64,000 bases of DNA, from positions 89,045-153,044 of the forward strand of contig JAEWJZ010000023.1 of NCBI GenBank assembly GCA_023386315.1, in the 5' to 3' direction. The notes beneath the pieces were generated by a model. The model searched no databases. It was given only the letters and a program-made list of their open reading frames with translations, and was not told the origin of the DNA. The DNA comes from Bacillota bacterium (lineage in GTDB: Bacteria > Bacillota > Clostridia > Lachnospirales > Lachnospiraceae). Of the stretch, positions 36,763 through 44,145 are shown one piece after another (position 1 is the stretch's first letter; every line of letters starts with the position of its first letter). The position numbers were made by a program, and so were the translations under genes.

Positions 36763-36935
36763 TACTTCCCGTCGCTTAATTCTTTTCTGACTCTGGGGTT
36801 GATTCCCCTGCGTTTCATCTCACGTAAGATGTTCTCAAATTCGTCCGGCGGAGCAGCTGGAGTTTCCATATCTTTGCATGCTGCTTCCAAACGGTCAAAT
36901 TCTTCAGCCAGTTTTTTTTCTTTTTTGAAATTCAT
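36762..36935 (-). CDS. Small protein of unknown function
   Basis: 57 aa from ATG 36935 with GGAGG ten bases upstream (GTG 36944 is possible). Highly charged and helical: MNFKKEKKLAEEFDRLEAAC, a Pro-rich turn (TPAAPPDEF), then ENILREMKRRGINPRVRKEL. No membrane segment. It lies between two convergent subtilase-like genes and is flanked by two similar hairpins. I do not recognise the family. Confidence 0.55.
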   Translation of the reverse strand: MNFKKEKKLAEEFDRLEAACKDMETPAAPPDEFENILREMKRRGINPRVRKELSDGK

Positions 36936-37033
36936 AATTATCACCTCCAGGTGAATTATAAATGAATTATATATTAAACAATATAGAAAATATTAAGTTA
37001 CTCCAGTATTAAGGACAATTGACAAAGGATAAT

Positions 37034-37060
37034 GGCGGGTATCCGGTATTCGGTCCCGCC
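37034..37060. repeat. GGCGGG...CCCGCC hairpin, copy B
   Basis: Same architecture and length as copy A (GGCGGG 37034-37039, CCCGCC 37055-37060) with a different loop. It sits just past the 3' end of the second subtilase gene. Confidence 0.5.
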
Positions 37061-37086
37061 AATGGATAACATAGGAACTATAAATA

Positions 37087-38766
37087 TCAGGAATGCAAAA
37101 TGCCAGTAAACCGATTTAATATATTGTATATATTTATTTGACCATAACCCCAGATATTATTTGGATAAACGTATAGATTGCTGCGCTGGGCTTCCCGTAT
37201 AATCATTCGATTGATTTGAATACCGGTGACAGCAGTAAAGTTCCCTCTGGTATAAGCCCATTCCATGATCATGGCAATTATTCCGGCGGTATGCGCAGCG
37301 GCAGAGCCTGTTCCTGTAAGCGTGCTGTACTGATCCTGTGGTATTGCACAGGTAAGCTGGTATCCGGGAGCTGCAATATCTGGTTTAATGAGACCGCTTC
37401 TTGTATAACCTCTTCCAGATTCAGCCAGTATGGTATTATTGTACTGATTATAGGCAGTAACAGTCAGAACGCTCATAGCATTTCCCGGTGTGGTTATTGT
37501 TGTATTTGGATCCCCGATCAAAAAAAATGTTTCATCGGAAATCAAATTACCAGATGGAAGCCAAGAGTGAAACGAATAGGGTTCATTTTCATTATTACGA
37601 ACCCGGAGCTTCCAGGTTCCTGGAATAGGATTTTCAAACCGTATTAAAATTACAGGATCTCCGGAAATACTCTCGAAGGCGATATTGTTAACCCATATAA
37701 AACTCTGGTTATCTTCAAAAATAAATCCCTGACAATCACTGAGTGATGGATAAACGATCTGCGTGGGTTCCAGATTTGGGGGAGTAATCTCTATGGAGAA
37801 TCTCTGAGGCGCATATGGCCAGATTTCCATAGAAAACCGTCTGTCACGGTTCCCTATATTTAATTCGAAGTCACTGTAGTAGGGTTCAGAAACAATATTG
37901 TTGAAATAATGCCTGTTATTGCCTCCTTCGTCTCCGGCAGCAATAGAAATTCCGATTCCGGGATAACGTGCAATCATGTCCAGATAAGTACTCAAGGGAT
38001 CATAACCATCGTGCCCTCCATGACTGCTGCCAAGAGCGATGCATATGACAAGAGGGCGGTTTAAGTTTTGCGATACCGTAATAAGGTAACGTATGCCAAG
38101 CATGATATCAGATTCCTGGAAGCATAATGAATCTGGCGGAGCAAAAAAGATATTTTTAAGATTCTGCTTTGCTTCCTTTAATTTTACCACTACCAGATCC
38201 GATTCCGGAACAATTCCTGAAAAGGATTGATAGGAATTGGGATTTCCTGCAATAATGCTGGCAATCGCTGTTCCATGCCCATTTGTGTCCGTTGAGGGAA
38301 CAACTTCGAAGGGATCTCTCGACATTAATGCGTTATTAATGCGACTTTTACTGTATTCCGTACCAAACGTAAAGTCAGAAGGCGGTAAGTCTTCCTGTAT
38401 TGTCTGATCCCATATTGACAGGATGCGGGTGGATCTGTCGTTGTTTAAAAATGCAGGGTGTTGATAATCAATACCGGTATCTATAATACCAACGATAATT
38501 CCACGCCCGGTCAAATTGAAATCTGAGTAGACCAAAGCCGGATGAAGATCAGGCTTTTCCATGCTCAGGGGTGATATCAGTGTAAACAGTGCAGGAAGAG
38601 TTTCATAAGGGCTTTGCTCCAGACTGCAGGCTTCTTTTTCATATTTCATAACATGCCGTAATGAGTGAAGACTGTTTAATAATGTTATATCATCTCTGTC
38701 ATAGGAAGAGATGGTAGCATTATTTACGATTAAGTCATAATAGTCATCATCTAATATTTTTAACAA
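37087..38766 (-). CDS. S8 subtilase-fold protein lacking the catalytic serine (CspC-like), copy 2
   Basis: 559 aa, TTG start (N-terminus MLKILDDDYYDLIV aligns with copy 1's MNKILDNRYYDLIV) with AAGGGGA seven bases upstream. Asp96 (IIDTGIDYQHP) and His164 (NGHGTAIAS) are intact. The oxyanion block reads AAGDEGG, so Asn279 is Asp, and the serine block reads GTGSAAAHTAG, with Gly487 at the nucleophile position and a Ser one residue later. The insert at ~290-430 is conserved with copy 1 and the two align almost without gaps. Probably catalytically dead. Convergent to copy 1. Confidence 0.85.
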   Translation of the reverse strand: MLKILDDDYYDLIVNNATISSYDRDDITLLNSLHSLRHVMKYEKEACSLEQSPYETLPALFTLISPLSMEKPDLHPALVYSDFNLTGRGIIVGIIDTGIDYQHPAFLNNDRSTRILSIWDQTIQEDLPPSDFTFGTEYSKSRINNALMSRDPFEVVPSTDTNGHGTAIASIIAGNPNSYQSFSGIVPESDLVVVKLKEAKQNLKNIFFAPPDSLCFQESDIMLGIRYLITVSQNLNRPLVICIALGSSHGGHDGYDPLSTYLDMIARYPGIGISIAAGDEGGNNRHYFNNIVSEPYYSDFELNIGNRDRRFSMEIWPYAPQRFSIEITPPNLEPTQIVYPSLSDCQGFIFEDNQSFIWVNNIAFESISGDPVILIRFENPIPGTWKLRVRNNENEPYSFHSWLPSGNLISDETFFLIGDPNTTITTPGNAMSVLTVTAYNQYNNTILAESGRGYTRSGLIKPDIAAPGYQLTCAIPQDQYSTLTGTGSAAAHTAGIIAMIMEWAYTRGNFTAVTGIQINRMIIREAQRSNLYVYPNNIWGYGQINIYNILNRFTGILHS

Positions 38767-38850
38767 GATTATTCCCCTTCTGATTTGACAGATTTGTAAT
38801 ATATTTTATGCTTTGGGGGGGGAGTTATGAAAAAATTCTGCCTGAAATAC

Positions 38851-38893
38851 AAAAACACCGGAATACCTCGCATTAACAAGGAATTCCGGTGTT
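38851..38893 (-). terminator. Terminator of the tRNA operon
   Basis: 11-bp stem AACACCGGAAT/ATTCCGGTGTT (38854-38864 with 38883-38893); on the minus strand TTTTTGTATTT follows. Confidence 0.85.
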
Positions 38894-38912
38894 TCCATCA
38901 TTTCATGATTCA

Positions 38913-38992
38913 TGCGGGTAACAGGACTTGAACCTGCACGGTCTCCCACCAGAACCTAAATCTGGCGCGTCTGCCAATTCCGCCATACCCGC
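38913..38992 (-). tRNA. tRNA-Leu (TAG)
   Basis: Acceptor GCGGGTA/TACCCGC, anticodon loop TTTAGGT, long variable arm typical of Leu, GGTTCAAGTCC T-arm. CCA not encoded. Confidence 0.95.
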
Positions 38993-39016
38993 TGACAGCA
39001 AACAGATCATATTAAA

Positions 39017-39089
39017 TGAGACACCGGGGATTCGAACCCCGGACAACTTGATTAAAAGTCAAGTGCTCTACCACCTGAGCTAGTATCCC
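39017..39089 (-). tRNA. tRNA-Lys (TTT)
   Basis: Acceptor GGGATAC/GTGTCTC (two G-T pairs), anticodon loop CTTTTAA, T-arm GGGGTTCGAATCCCC. Confidence 0.95.
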
Positions 39090-39092
39090 ATA

Positions 39093-39164
39093 CTGGGCTA
39101 GTTGGATTTGAACCAACGAATGCAGGAGTCAAAGTCCTGTGCCTTACCGCTTGGCGATAGCCCA
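39093..39164 (-). tRNA. tRNA-Gln (TTG)
   Basis: Acceptor TGGGCTA/TAGCCCA, anticodon loop CTTTGAC, T-arm GTTGGTTCAAATCCAAC. Confidence 0.95.
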
Positions 39165-39179
39165 ATAACATCTCCTGAT

Positions 39180-39204
39180 AAAAAAAAATTCCCTTTAAGG
39201 GAAA
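39180..39204 (-). terminator. Terminator-like hairpin right after tRNA-His
   Basis: On the minus strand TTCCC-TTAAA-GGGAA is followed by nine T, starting at the last base of tRNA-His. Short stem but a long T run. Confidence 0.6.
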
Positions 39205-39279
39205 GGTGAGTACAGGGATTCGAACCCTGGGCCTCCAGAGCCACAATCTGGCGCGATAACCAACTTCGCCATACCCACC
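39205..39279 (-). tRNA. tRNA-His (GTG)
   Basis: Acceptor GTGGGTA/TACTCAC with the extra G-1 opposite C73 that marks tRNA-His; anticodon loop TTGTGGC. Confidence 0.95.
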
Positions 39280-39281
39280 AT

Positions 39282-39314
39282 AAAAAGCTTCACACTGCTG
39301 GTTAACAGTGTGAA
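39282..39314 (-). terminator. Terminator-like hairpin between tRNA-Arg and tRNA-His
   Basis: 9-bp stem TTCACACTG/CAGTGTGAA (39289-39297 with 39306-39314); on the minus strand GCTTTTTA follows. No promoter is visible between it and tRNA-His. Confidence 0.65.
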
Positions 39315-39315
39315 A

Positions 39316-39389
<74 letters not shown>

Positions 39390-39392
39390 AAG

Positions 39393-39463
39393 AGCGGGTG
39401 ATGGGAATCGAACCCACGTATCCAGCTTGGAAGGCTGGTGTTCTACCATTGAACTACACCCGC
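39393..39463 (-). tRNA. tRNA-Gly (TCC)
   Basis: Acceptor GCGGGTG/CACCCGC, anticodon loop CTTCCAA, T-arm GTGGGTTCGATTCCCAT. Confidence 0.95.
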
Positions 39464-39499
39464 AAAGGTTTTGAGAGATAACTGACTTGATATCTCAAG

Positions 39500-39574
39500 T
39501 CGGGGTGACAGGATTCGAACCTGCGACTTCCTGGTCCCAAACCAGGCGCTCTAGCCAAGCTGAGCCACACCCCG
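39500..39574 (-). tRNA. tRNA-Pro (TGG)
   Basis: Acceptor CGGGGTG/CACCCCG, anticodon loop TTTGGGA, T-arm GCAGGTTCGAATCCTGT. First tRNA of the operon. Confidence 0.95.
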
Positions 39575-39623
39575 AAGGTTTTTTGCGTCTTTATTTTTAC
39601 TTCTTTTCCGCAACGCAAGAGTT

Positions 39624-39652
39624 ATTATATATGATGGATATAGATTTGTCAA
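39624..39652 (-). promoter_or_regulatory. Consensus sigma-A promoter of the tRNA operon
   Basis: On the minus strand TTGACA (39652-39647), 17-base spacer, TATAAT (39629-39624). Perfect consensus, as expected for stable RNA. Confidence 0.9.
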
Positions 39653-39984
39653 CAATATTTTGGAAAAAAAATAAAATTCGAAAAAAGCTGATATTTGCGG
39701 GATTTCGGAAGAGTGTGAGAAGAAATAATATTCCTGATATGGGAGGAACCGGCAGGTACATAAATGTTCCTGCCGGTCTGAGTATGAAAAATAAAAAGTC
39801 AATGTTAAAAGGGTGGGGTTCCTTTACAAATATCAGTATACCCCGGAATTATGACATAAGTTTGACCAGTCGATAAAGATTTCATAAAAAAACTAAAAGA
39901 ATTCTAAGTAATGTTTGAAGAAATAGAAAGTTTTTCCAAAACAGATGGTTCCGGAGATTTTACTGTTCCCTGTATCCTTTCCTA
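39653..39984. other. Intergenic region with a long hairpin, no gene
   Basis: No credible gene. A 30-base near-perfect inverted repeat lies at 39748-39777 (ACCGGCAGG...CCTGCCGGT, inner ACAT/ATGT, one T-T mismatch) with no T run on either strand. Confidence 0.5.
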
Positions 39985-39993
39985 TGATATAAT
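39985..39993 (+). promoter_or_regulatory. Extended -10 promoter for ogt
   Basis: TGATATAAT (TGn + TATAAT), 48 bases before the start codon; the -35 region is weak, as usual for this type. Confidence 0.55.
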
Positions 39994-40040
39994 TGCAGGA
40001 GACAGGGTAACGCGAAAATACAGCAGAGAAAGGAGTGCCT

Positions 40041-40520
40041 ATGAGATACTGGGATATTTTTGAAAGTGAACTGGGACCAATTAAAATTGTATGTGATGAC
40101 GAAGGGGTATTAGGCGTGGAATTTAACAGAGCAGAGCTTAAGGAGGGACAGCAGAAAACCACAGAGCTGACTAAGAAAACAGTTCTTCAGCTGAAAGAAT
40201 ATTTAAGTGGTAAAAGAACGGAGTTTGATGTTCCGTTAAAACCTCAGGGAACAGAATTCCAAAAAAAGGTATGGGAGGCGCTTTTGACGATTCCCTATGG
40301 ACAGACAAGAAGCTACAAAGAGATCGCAGTACAGATTGGAAATGAAAAAGCCTGCCGTGCGGTTGGTATGGCCAATAACCGCAACCCCATCTCCATAATT
40401 ATCCCCTGTCACCGTGTAGTCGGTGCAGACAAAAGCCTGGTGGGATATGGAGGCGGACTGAATATAAAGGTAAAATTATTAAATCTGGAGTGTCCGGGTG
40501 TCACCTGGAAAAATTATTAA
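40041..40520 (+). CDS. ogt: Methylated-DNA-protein cysteine methyltransferase
   Basis: 159 aa. ATG 40041 follows AAAGGAG; the in-frame GTG at 40035 overlaps it. The acceptor motif is IPCHRV with Cys123, preceded by the helix-turn-helix with the arginine finger region (ACRAVGMANNRNP) and followed by GGGL. It transfers O6-alkyl groups from guanine to its own cysteine, a one-shot DNA repair protein. No Ada-type regulatory domain is attached. Confidence 0.94.
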   Translation: MRYWDIFESELGPIKIVCDDEGVLGVEFNRAELKEGQQKTTELTKKTVLQLKEYLSGKRTEFDVPLKPQGTEFQKKVWEALLTIPYGQTRSYKEIAVQIGNEKACRAVGMANNRNPISIIIPCHRVVGADKSLVGYGGGLNIKVKLLNLECPGVTWKNY

Positions 40521-40629
40521 GATTTCATTGTGATTCTTTCGGTTCGTTTAAAATGCTATACTTTCCGGGCTGTTCATGTTATAATCCTCCACGTCACCAG
40601 AAAAGAATTTTATGATGAGGAGTGATTCT

Positions 40630-41349
40630 ATGAGAAAAAATAAGATCTTTGCAGGAATCGTGATTGCGATGGCAGTAATGATGACAGCTACAGCCTGCGG
40701 AAAGAATAATACTAAAGCGGATTCAAAGCAGGAGACAAAACAGGAGACACAGGCAGAAGCAGGCTCAGAAGAGACCACAGCAGTAAATGCTGATGTGACA
40801 GGTTCCGGTCAGGAAACACCGGAAGGCGAGGAAACTTCGCAGGAAGAGGAAACAAAAGAAACCCAGCCGATCACAGCCAATGATGCGGGAGATATTAAGG
40901 AAGGTTTATTTACTTCCAAATCCGGCAAATACGAAATCATGCCTCCAAAGGGTTGGTCTCTTGATGAAGACGGAGACGAGAGTGTGGTAGCAATTACTTC
41001 ACCTAACGGCGAAGATTACCTGGAAGTTACTTATGTACAGGGGGATGATGCAGACGGAGCCCGGGAAGTTTATCCGGCTACCATGGATGAATATAAGAAG
41101 TTAATCAGCCGTGGTGAGGATATGGAGTTTGTCCGTTATGATGTGAAAAACAGCAGTGACGGCAGTCAGACCTTCCGGTATGCACTCCGGTATAAGACAC
41201 CGCAGGATGGGGTCCGCTATTATGCCATTTCCGGTTCTTACAACGCAGCGACTAAAACCTATATCAGCGCAGCAGGAACCATCGCATCAACAGAAAGCGG
41301 CGTAGAAGAGCAGATCGAAGCAGCTTTGGATTCCCTGAAGCTGAAATAA
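40630..41349 (+). CDS. Lipoprotein with PsbP/DcrB-like domain
   Basis: 239 aa. ATG 40630 follows GAGGAG. Lipoprotein signal with Cys23 (TATAC). Residues ~28-85 are a Glu/Thr/Gln-rich tether; the folded part (~90-239) starts FTSKSGKYEIMPPKGWSL, the pattern of PsbP/DcrB/Mog1-fold lipoproteins. Surface-anchored; function unknown. TGTTATAAT at 40577-40585 may be its promoter. A strong terminator follows. Confidence 0.75.
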   Translation: MRKNKIFAGIVIAMAVMMTATACGKNNTKADSKQETKQETQAEAGSEETTAVNADVTGSGQETPEGEETSQEEETKETQPITANDAGDIKEGLFTSKSGKYEIMPPKGWSLDEDGDESVVAITSPNGEDYLEVTYVQGDDADGAREVYPATMDEYKKLISRGEDMEFVRYDVKNSSDGSQTFRYALRYKTPQDGVRYYAISGSYNAATKTYISAAGTIASTESGVEEQIEAALDSLKLK

Positions 41350-41375
41350 CATTTTAATCATTTAATAGAAAAGAG

Positions 41376-41418
41376 TATGGGGCGGTAACCGGTAAGTGTG
41401 GTTATCGCCCCATGTTTT
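41376..41418. terminator. Bidirectional intrinsic terminator
   Basis: 14-bp stem (41376-41389 with 41399-41412) followed by five T, between convergent genes. Confidence 0.88.
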
Positions 41419-41993
41419 TATAAGTGAATCTTAATTCCGTTTAACAGCTGCACATCCTCTTCCTGATGAGTGCTGATCAGAACGAGTTTATTCTTGCATA
41501 CTTCCTTTATATAGGAAATTACCAGCTGTTTTGTATCCTCGTCAAGGCCCGTAAAAGGTTCATCCATGATTACCATATCAAAAGGTATTGAGAGAGCGCG
41601 TATAATGGCCACACGGCGCTTCATTCCTCCGCTCAGGGTTGATACCGGCCTGTTCAGAGATTCTGCAGGAAGCAGCCGTCCCAGCGCTTCCACAGCCTTT
41701 TTATGATTCCCGGCAGAAGGAGGCATCACCATTGTCACATTCTCTGCCGGAGTGAATGCTTCACACAGACGGTTTTCCTGAAATACAGCGGAAATTCTTT
41801 TTTTCTTCAGACCGTTTATCTCCCCTGAATCTGCATCTAAGAGTCCCAGCAGAATACGAAACAGTGTGGTTTTTCCCGATCCGGATGGTCCCATAAGGCA
41901 GTAAATATTGCCTGAGACCAGATGGAGACTGACATCGTTAAGTACGGGGAGTTCCTGAAAGGACTTGGACAGTTTGCTGATTATGAGTTCCAT
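41418..41993 (-). CDS. ABC transporter ATPase, SsuB/TauB-like
   Basis: 191 aa, shorter than the usual ~240-250 of the SsuB group. Walker A GPSGSGKTTL (Lys41), signature LSGGMKRR, Walker B VIMDEP and switch His (STHQEED) are all present, so it should bind and hydrolyse ATP. The truncated length reflects a missing C-terminal extension rather than a frameshift. It overlaps the permease gene by 13 bases. Powers import by the adjacent permease. Confidence 0.9.
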   Translation of the reverse strand: MELIISKLSKSFQELPVLNDVSLHLVSGNIYCLMGPSGSGKTTLFRILLGLLDADSGEINGLKKKRISAVFQENRLCEAFTPAENVTMVMPPSAGNHKKAVEALGRLLPAESLNRPVSTLSGGMKRRVAIIRALSIPFDMVIMDEPFTGLDEDTKQLVISYIKEVCKNKLVLISTHQEEDVQLLNGIKIHL

Positions 41994-42766
41994 TTGGATC
42001 GCTCCTCTCTTTTTTTATCTCTGAAACCGGGAGATGCCAGGCTTAAAAGCCATAGGAAGAAGGTTTCAGACATCATGCTTAACAGGATAATCACCAGTGT
42101 CCAGGCTAATAAATCCGCAGTGCTTAAATAAATCTTGGCAAGATAAAGCTTTTCACCAATGGAGTGAAGAGGAACACCGATGACTTCTGCAGCAATTCCG
42201 GATTTCCAGCTCATTCCCAGTGCCACCCTGCAGCCGCTTGCCAGGTAGGGGAGCAGTGCGGGGCGGTAAAGGTAGAAAAGCTTTTTTAGTCCCGGCATCT
42301 GGAAAACTTCTGCCATCTCAAGAAGCTGTAGGTCCGCGCTTTGGATTCCGGCCATGGTCTGTATATAGATCATGGGAAATACAACAAGAAATGCGATTAT
42401 CACGGAGAGATTCTCAGATCCCGCCCAGATTAGCGCCAGTATGACAAAAGAGGCGACTGGAACCGATTTGATCAGTGACATAACAGGCGATAAAAAATCA
42501 CCGATGAGAGGAAAGCGGCAGGCGGCTCCACCGGCGAGAATCCCGGCTGCAAAAGCCATGAGAAATCCAAGACTGATTTTTCCGAAGGAAAAACCGATGG
42601 TTTTCCAGAAATCCGCCAGTCCGGCCTGCCGGATCAAAGCATGTAAGACCTCAGGCGGGCCAACCAGTATTATGCTGTTGTGCACTGCCATACTGGCCGC
42701 CTGCCATACCAAAAGCCAGAATAAGATGATTCCGGCTTTTTTAAACCGGAGAATGCCTGCTTTCAT
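41981..42766 (-). CDS. ABC transporter permease, SsuC/TauC-like
   Basis: 261 aa, about six membrane segments. The family loop appears as LQLLEMAEVFQMPGLKKLFYLYRPALLPYLASGCRV is broken by turns; the region SIGEKLYLAKIY is typical near the end. The N-terminus FKKAGIILFWLLVWQAASMAV is the first segment. These permeases serve sulfonate, nitrate, taurine or HMP/thiamine-precursor transporters; substrate not decidable here. Confidence 0.88.
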   Translation of the reverse strand: MKAGILRFKKAGIILFWLLVWQAASMAVHNSIILVGPPEVLHALIRQAGLADFWKTIGFSFGKISLGFLMAFAAGILAGGAACRFPLIGDFLSPVMSLIKSVPVASFVILALIWAGSENLSVIIAFLVVFPMIYIQTMAGIQSADLQLLEMAEVFQMPGLKKLFYLYRPALLPYLASGCRVALGMSWKSGIAAEVIGVPLHSIGEKLYLAKIYLSTADLLAWTLVIILLSMMSETFFLWLLSLASPGFRDKKREERSKWNS

Positions 42767-42791
42767 AATCGGATCTCCTTAGAGGGTTTCA

Positions 42792-43874
42792 TTACTGCAT
42801 GTAGTAGAAGTCGTCACCAGGCAGTGATCCTCCTACTGTCTGGGGGTCCATTTCAAAAAGTACATTTAAATATCCGCTTAAAAGGGATTTCATTTTTTCA
42901 CCGTCAACATAGGTAATGCTGCAGTAAGGAATGGCTTTTTCCGCAATAGGAGCCTTTTCGATGATTCCTGCAGCAGCCACTAAAGCAGCAGCATCACTTA
43001 CGTTAGTATTGGCAAATTCTGCAGATTCTTTGTGTTCGGCAAGAAACTGATCAATTGCGTTTTTATGATCCTTTAAAACTTCATTTCTGCAGACCGTAAC
43101 GCCGGTTACCAGACTTCCGCTGCCTTCTTTGGCAGATGCATCCCACTCTTTTGTTAAATCAAGCACCATTTTTAACTGATCGTTCTGGGCCATGGCAGCT
43201 GTAACAAAGGGCTGGGGGAGAAGACCTATGGCATCGGGATTCTCTTTTAAAACAGCGGCTACTTCAGCGGCCTCTGATTTATATTCCAGCTTAACGTCGT
43301 CTGAGGACAGTCCGTTTGCCTTAAGAACGTGGGCCAGGGCGTAATCAGGGGTTGTTCCTTTTCCTGTTAAATAGACGGTCTTTCCCTTTAAGTCAGCTGT
43401 AGTATGAATGGAATCATCAGCAGAGACTGCATAAAGCACGCCCATGGTATTGATATCAAGAACGGTTACATTATGATTGGTTTTGGTGTAAAGAATGGAT
43501 GCCATATTGGCCGGAACGAGAGCCACATCCAGCTCTCCGCTTACAATTTTGCCAAGAAGTTCATCGGCTGCGGTTACCATGGTAAATTCATAGGAATTTC
43601 CGGTTTCGCCTTTCTTTGCCTTGTCCATCAGCTGAACCAGTCCCATGGAAGTAGGGCCTTTCAGGGAGCCGATTTTTAAGGTGTAAGTGTCTGCCAAGTC
43701 TTCAGCCTTCTTCGTTGTTTCCGGTGCTTTTGTTGTTTCTGAAGCTGCTGATGTCTGGGCCGCAGATGTGCTTTCCTGTGCAGGGGCGGATGTCTGGGGA
43801 CTGTTTTTTGCACAGCCGGTTAAGAGGGAGGCTGTCATTGCAAGTGCTGCAAGTGCTGATAAAACTTTTTTCAT
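42792..43874 (-). CDS. ABC substrate-binding lipoprotein, SsuA/THI5-like
   Basis: 360 aa. ATG 43874 follows CGAGGA. Lipobox LLTGC (Cys21), then a Ser/Thr/Ala/Lys linker. The binding domain (LKIGSLKGPTSMGLVQLM; LLGKIVSGELDVALVPANMASILY; LKGKTVYLTGKGTTPDYAL) matches the NMT1/THI5/SsuA type. Preceded by a promoter and structured leader with terminator, so the whole importer is probably controlled by attenuation. The neighbouring purine-salvage genes are divergent and may or may not be related. Confidence 0.88.
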   Translation of the reverse strand: MKKVLSALAALAMTASLLTGCAKNSPQTSAPAQESTSAAQTSAASETTKAPETTKKAEDLADTYTLKIGSLKGPTSMGLVQLMDKAKKGETGNSYEFTMVTAADELLGKIVSGELDVALVPANMASILYTKTNHNVTVLDINTMGVLYAVSADDSIHTTADLKGKTVYLTGKGTTPDYALAHVLKANGLSSDDVKLEYKSEAAEVAAVLKENPDAIGLLPQPFVTAAMAQNDQLKMVLDLTKEWDASAKEGSGSLVTGVTVCRNEVLKDHKNAIDQFLAEHKESAEFANTNVSDAAALVAAAGIIEKAPIAEKAIPYCSITYVDGEKMKSLLSGYLNVLFEMDPQTVGGSLPGDDFYYMQ

Positions 43875-43929
43875 AAGATCCTCGCTTTCTGTCCGTACCA
43901 TTTATATTGGTTTTCCATGCAAACAGATG

Positions 43930-44020
43930 AAAAAAAACCACGCCGACAGGCATGGATTTCCGGTTTGACGTATTCTCCTCGCCTTCTCCGTCAGGTGTTC
44001 CTTTCGGGTTAGTACGAACA
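43930..44020 (-). promoter_or_regulatory. Structured 5' leader with terminator: riboswitch/attenuator candidate
   Basis: From the predicted start near 44019 the RNA would form hairpin 1 (TGTTC/GAACA, 44020-44016 with 44000-43996), hairpin 2 (TGACG/CGTCA, 43993-43989 with 43970-43966) with a purine-rich loop, and then a terminator: CCATGCC-TGTC-GGCGTGG (43955-43938) followed by eight T. The ABC gene begins 56 bases further on. I checked from memory TPP, FMN, SAM, purine, THF, ZTP, guanidine and fluoride cores and saw no match. Confidence 0.6.
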
Positions 44021-44025
44021 GGTAA

Positions 44026-44055
44026 AGTATACCATTTTTCAGCCTTGTTTGTCAA
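44026..44055 (-). promoter_or_regulatory. Sigma-A promoter for the SsuABC-like operon
   Basis: On the minus strand TTGACA (44055-44050), 18-base spacer, TATACT (44031-44026). Confidence 0.8.
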
Positions 44056-44082
44056 AATATTATGCAGAATTTCGTGGAAATG

Positions 44083-44091
44083 TGTTATACT
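44083..44091 (+). promoter_or_regulatory. Extended -10 promoter for purine-salvage operon
   Basis: TGTTATACT (TGn + TATACT), 55 bases before the PNP start; no good -35. Back-to-back with the ABC promoter. Confidence 0.5.
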
Positions 44092-44145
44092 TGTAACACC
44101 TGCAGGAAGTGACTATGTCAGGATTTTGAAAGGAGAAAAAACAAT

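Noticed and set aside
39052..39246. Open frames across the tRNA cluster
   Set aside because: They lie entirely over tRNA genes and spacers.
43702..44055. 117-codon minus-strand frame across the leader of the ABC operon
   Set aside because: It runs through the terminator hairpin and into the lipoprotein gene in another frame, with no ribosome site at its start.
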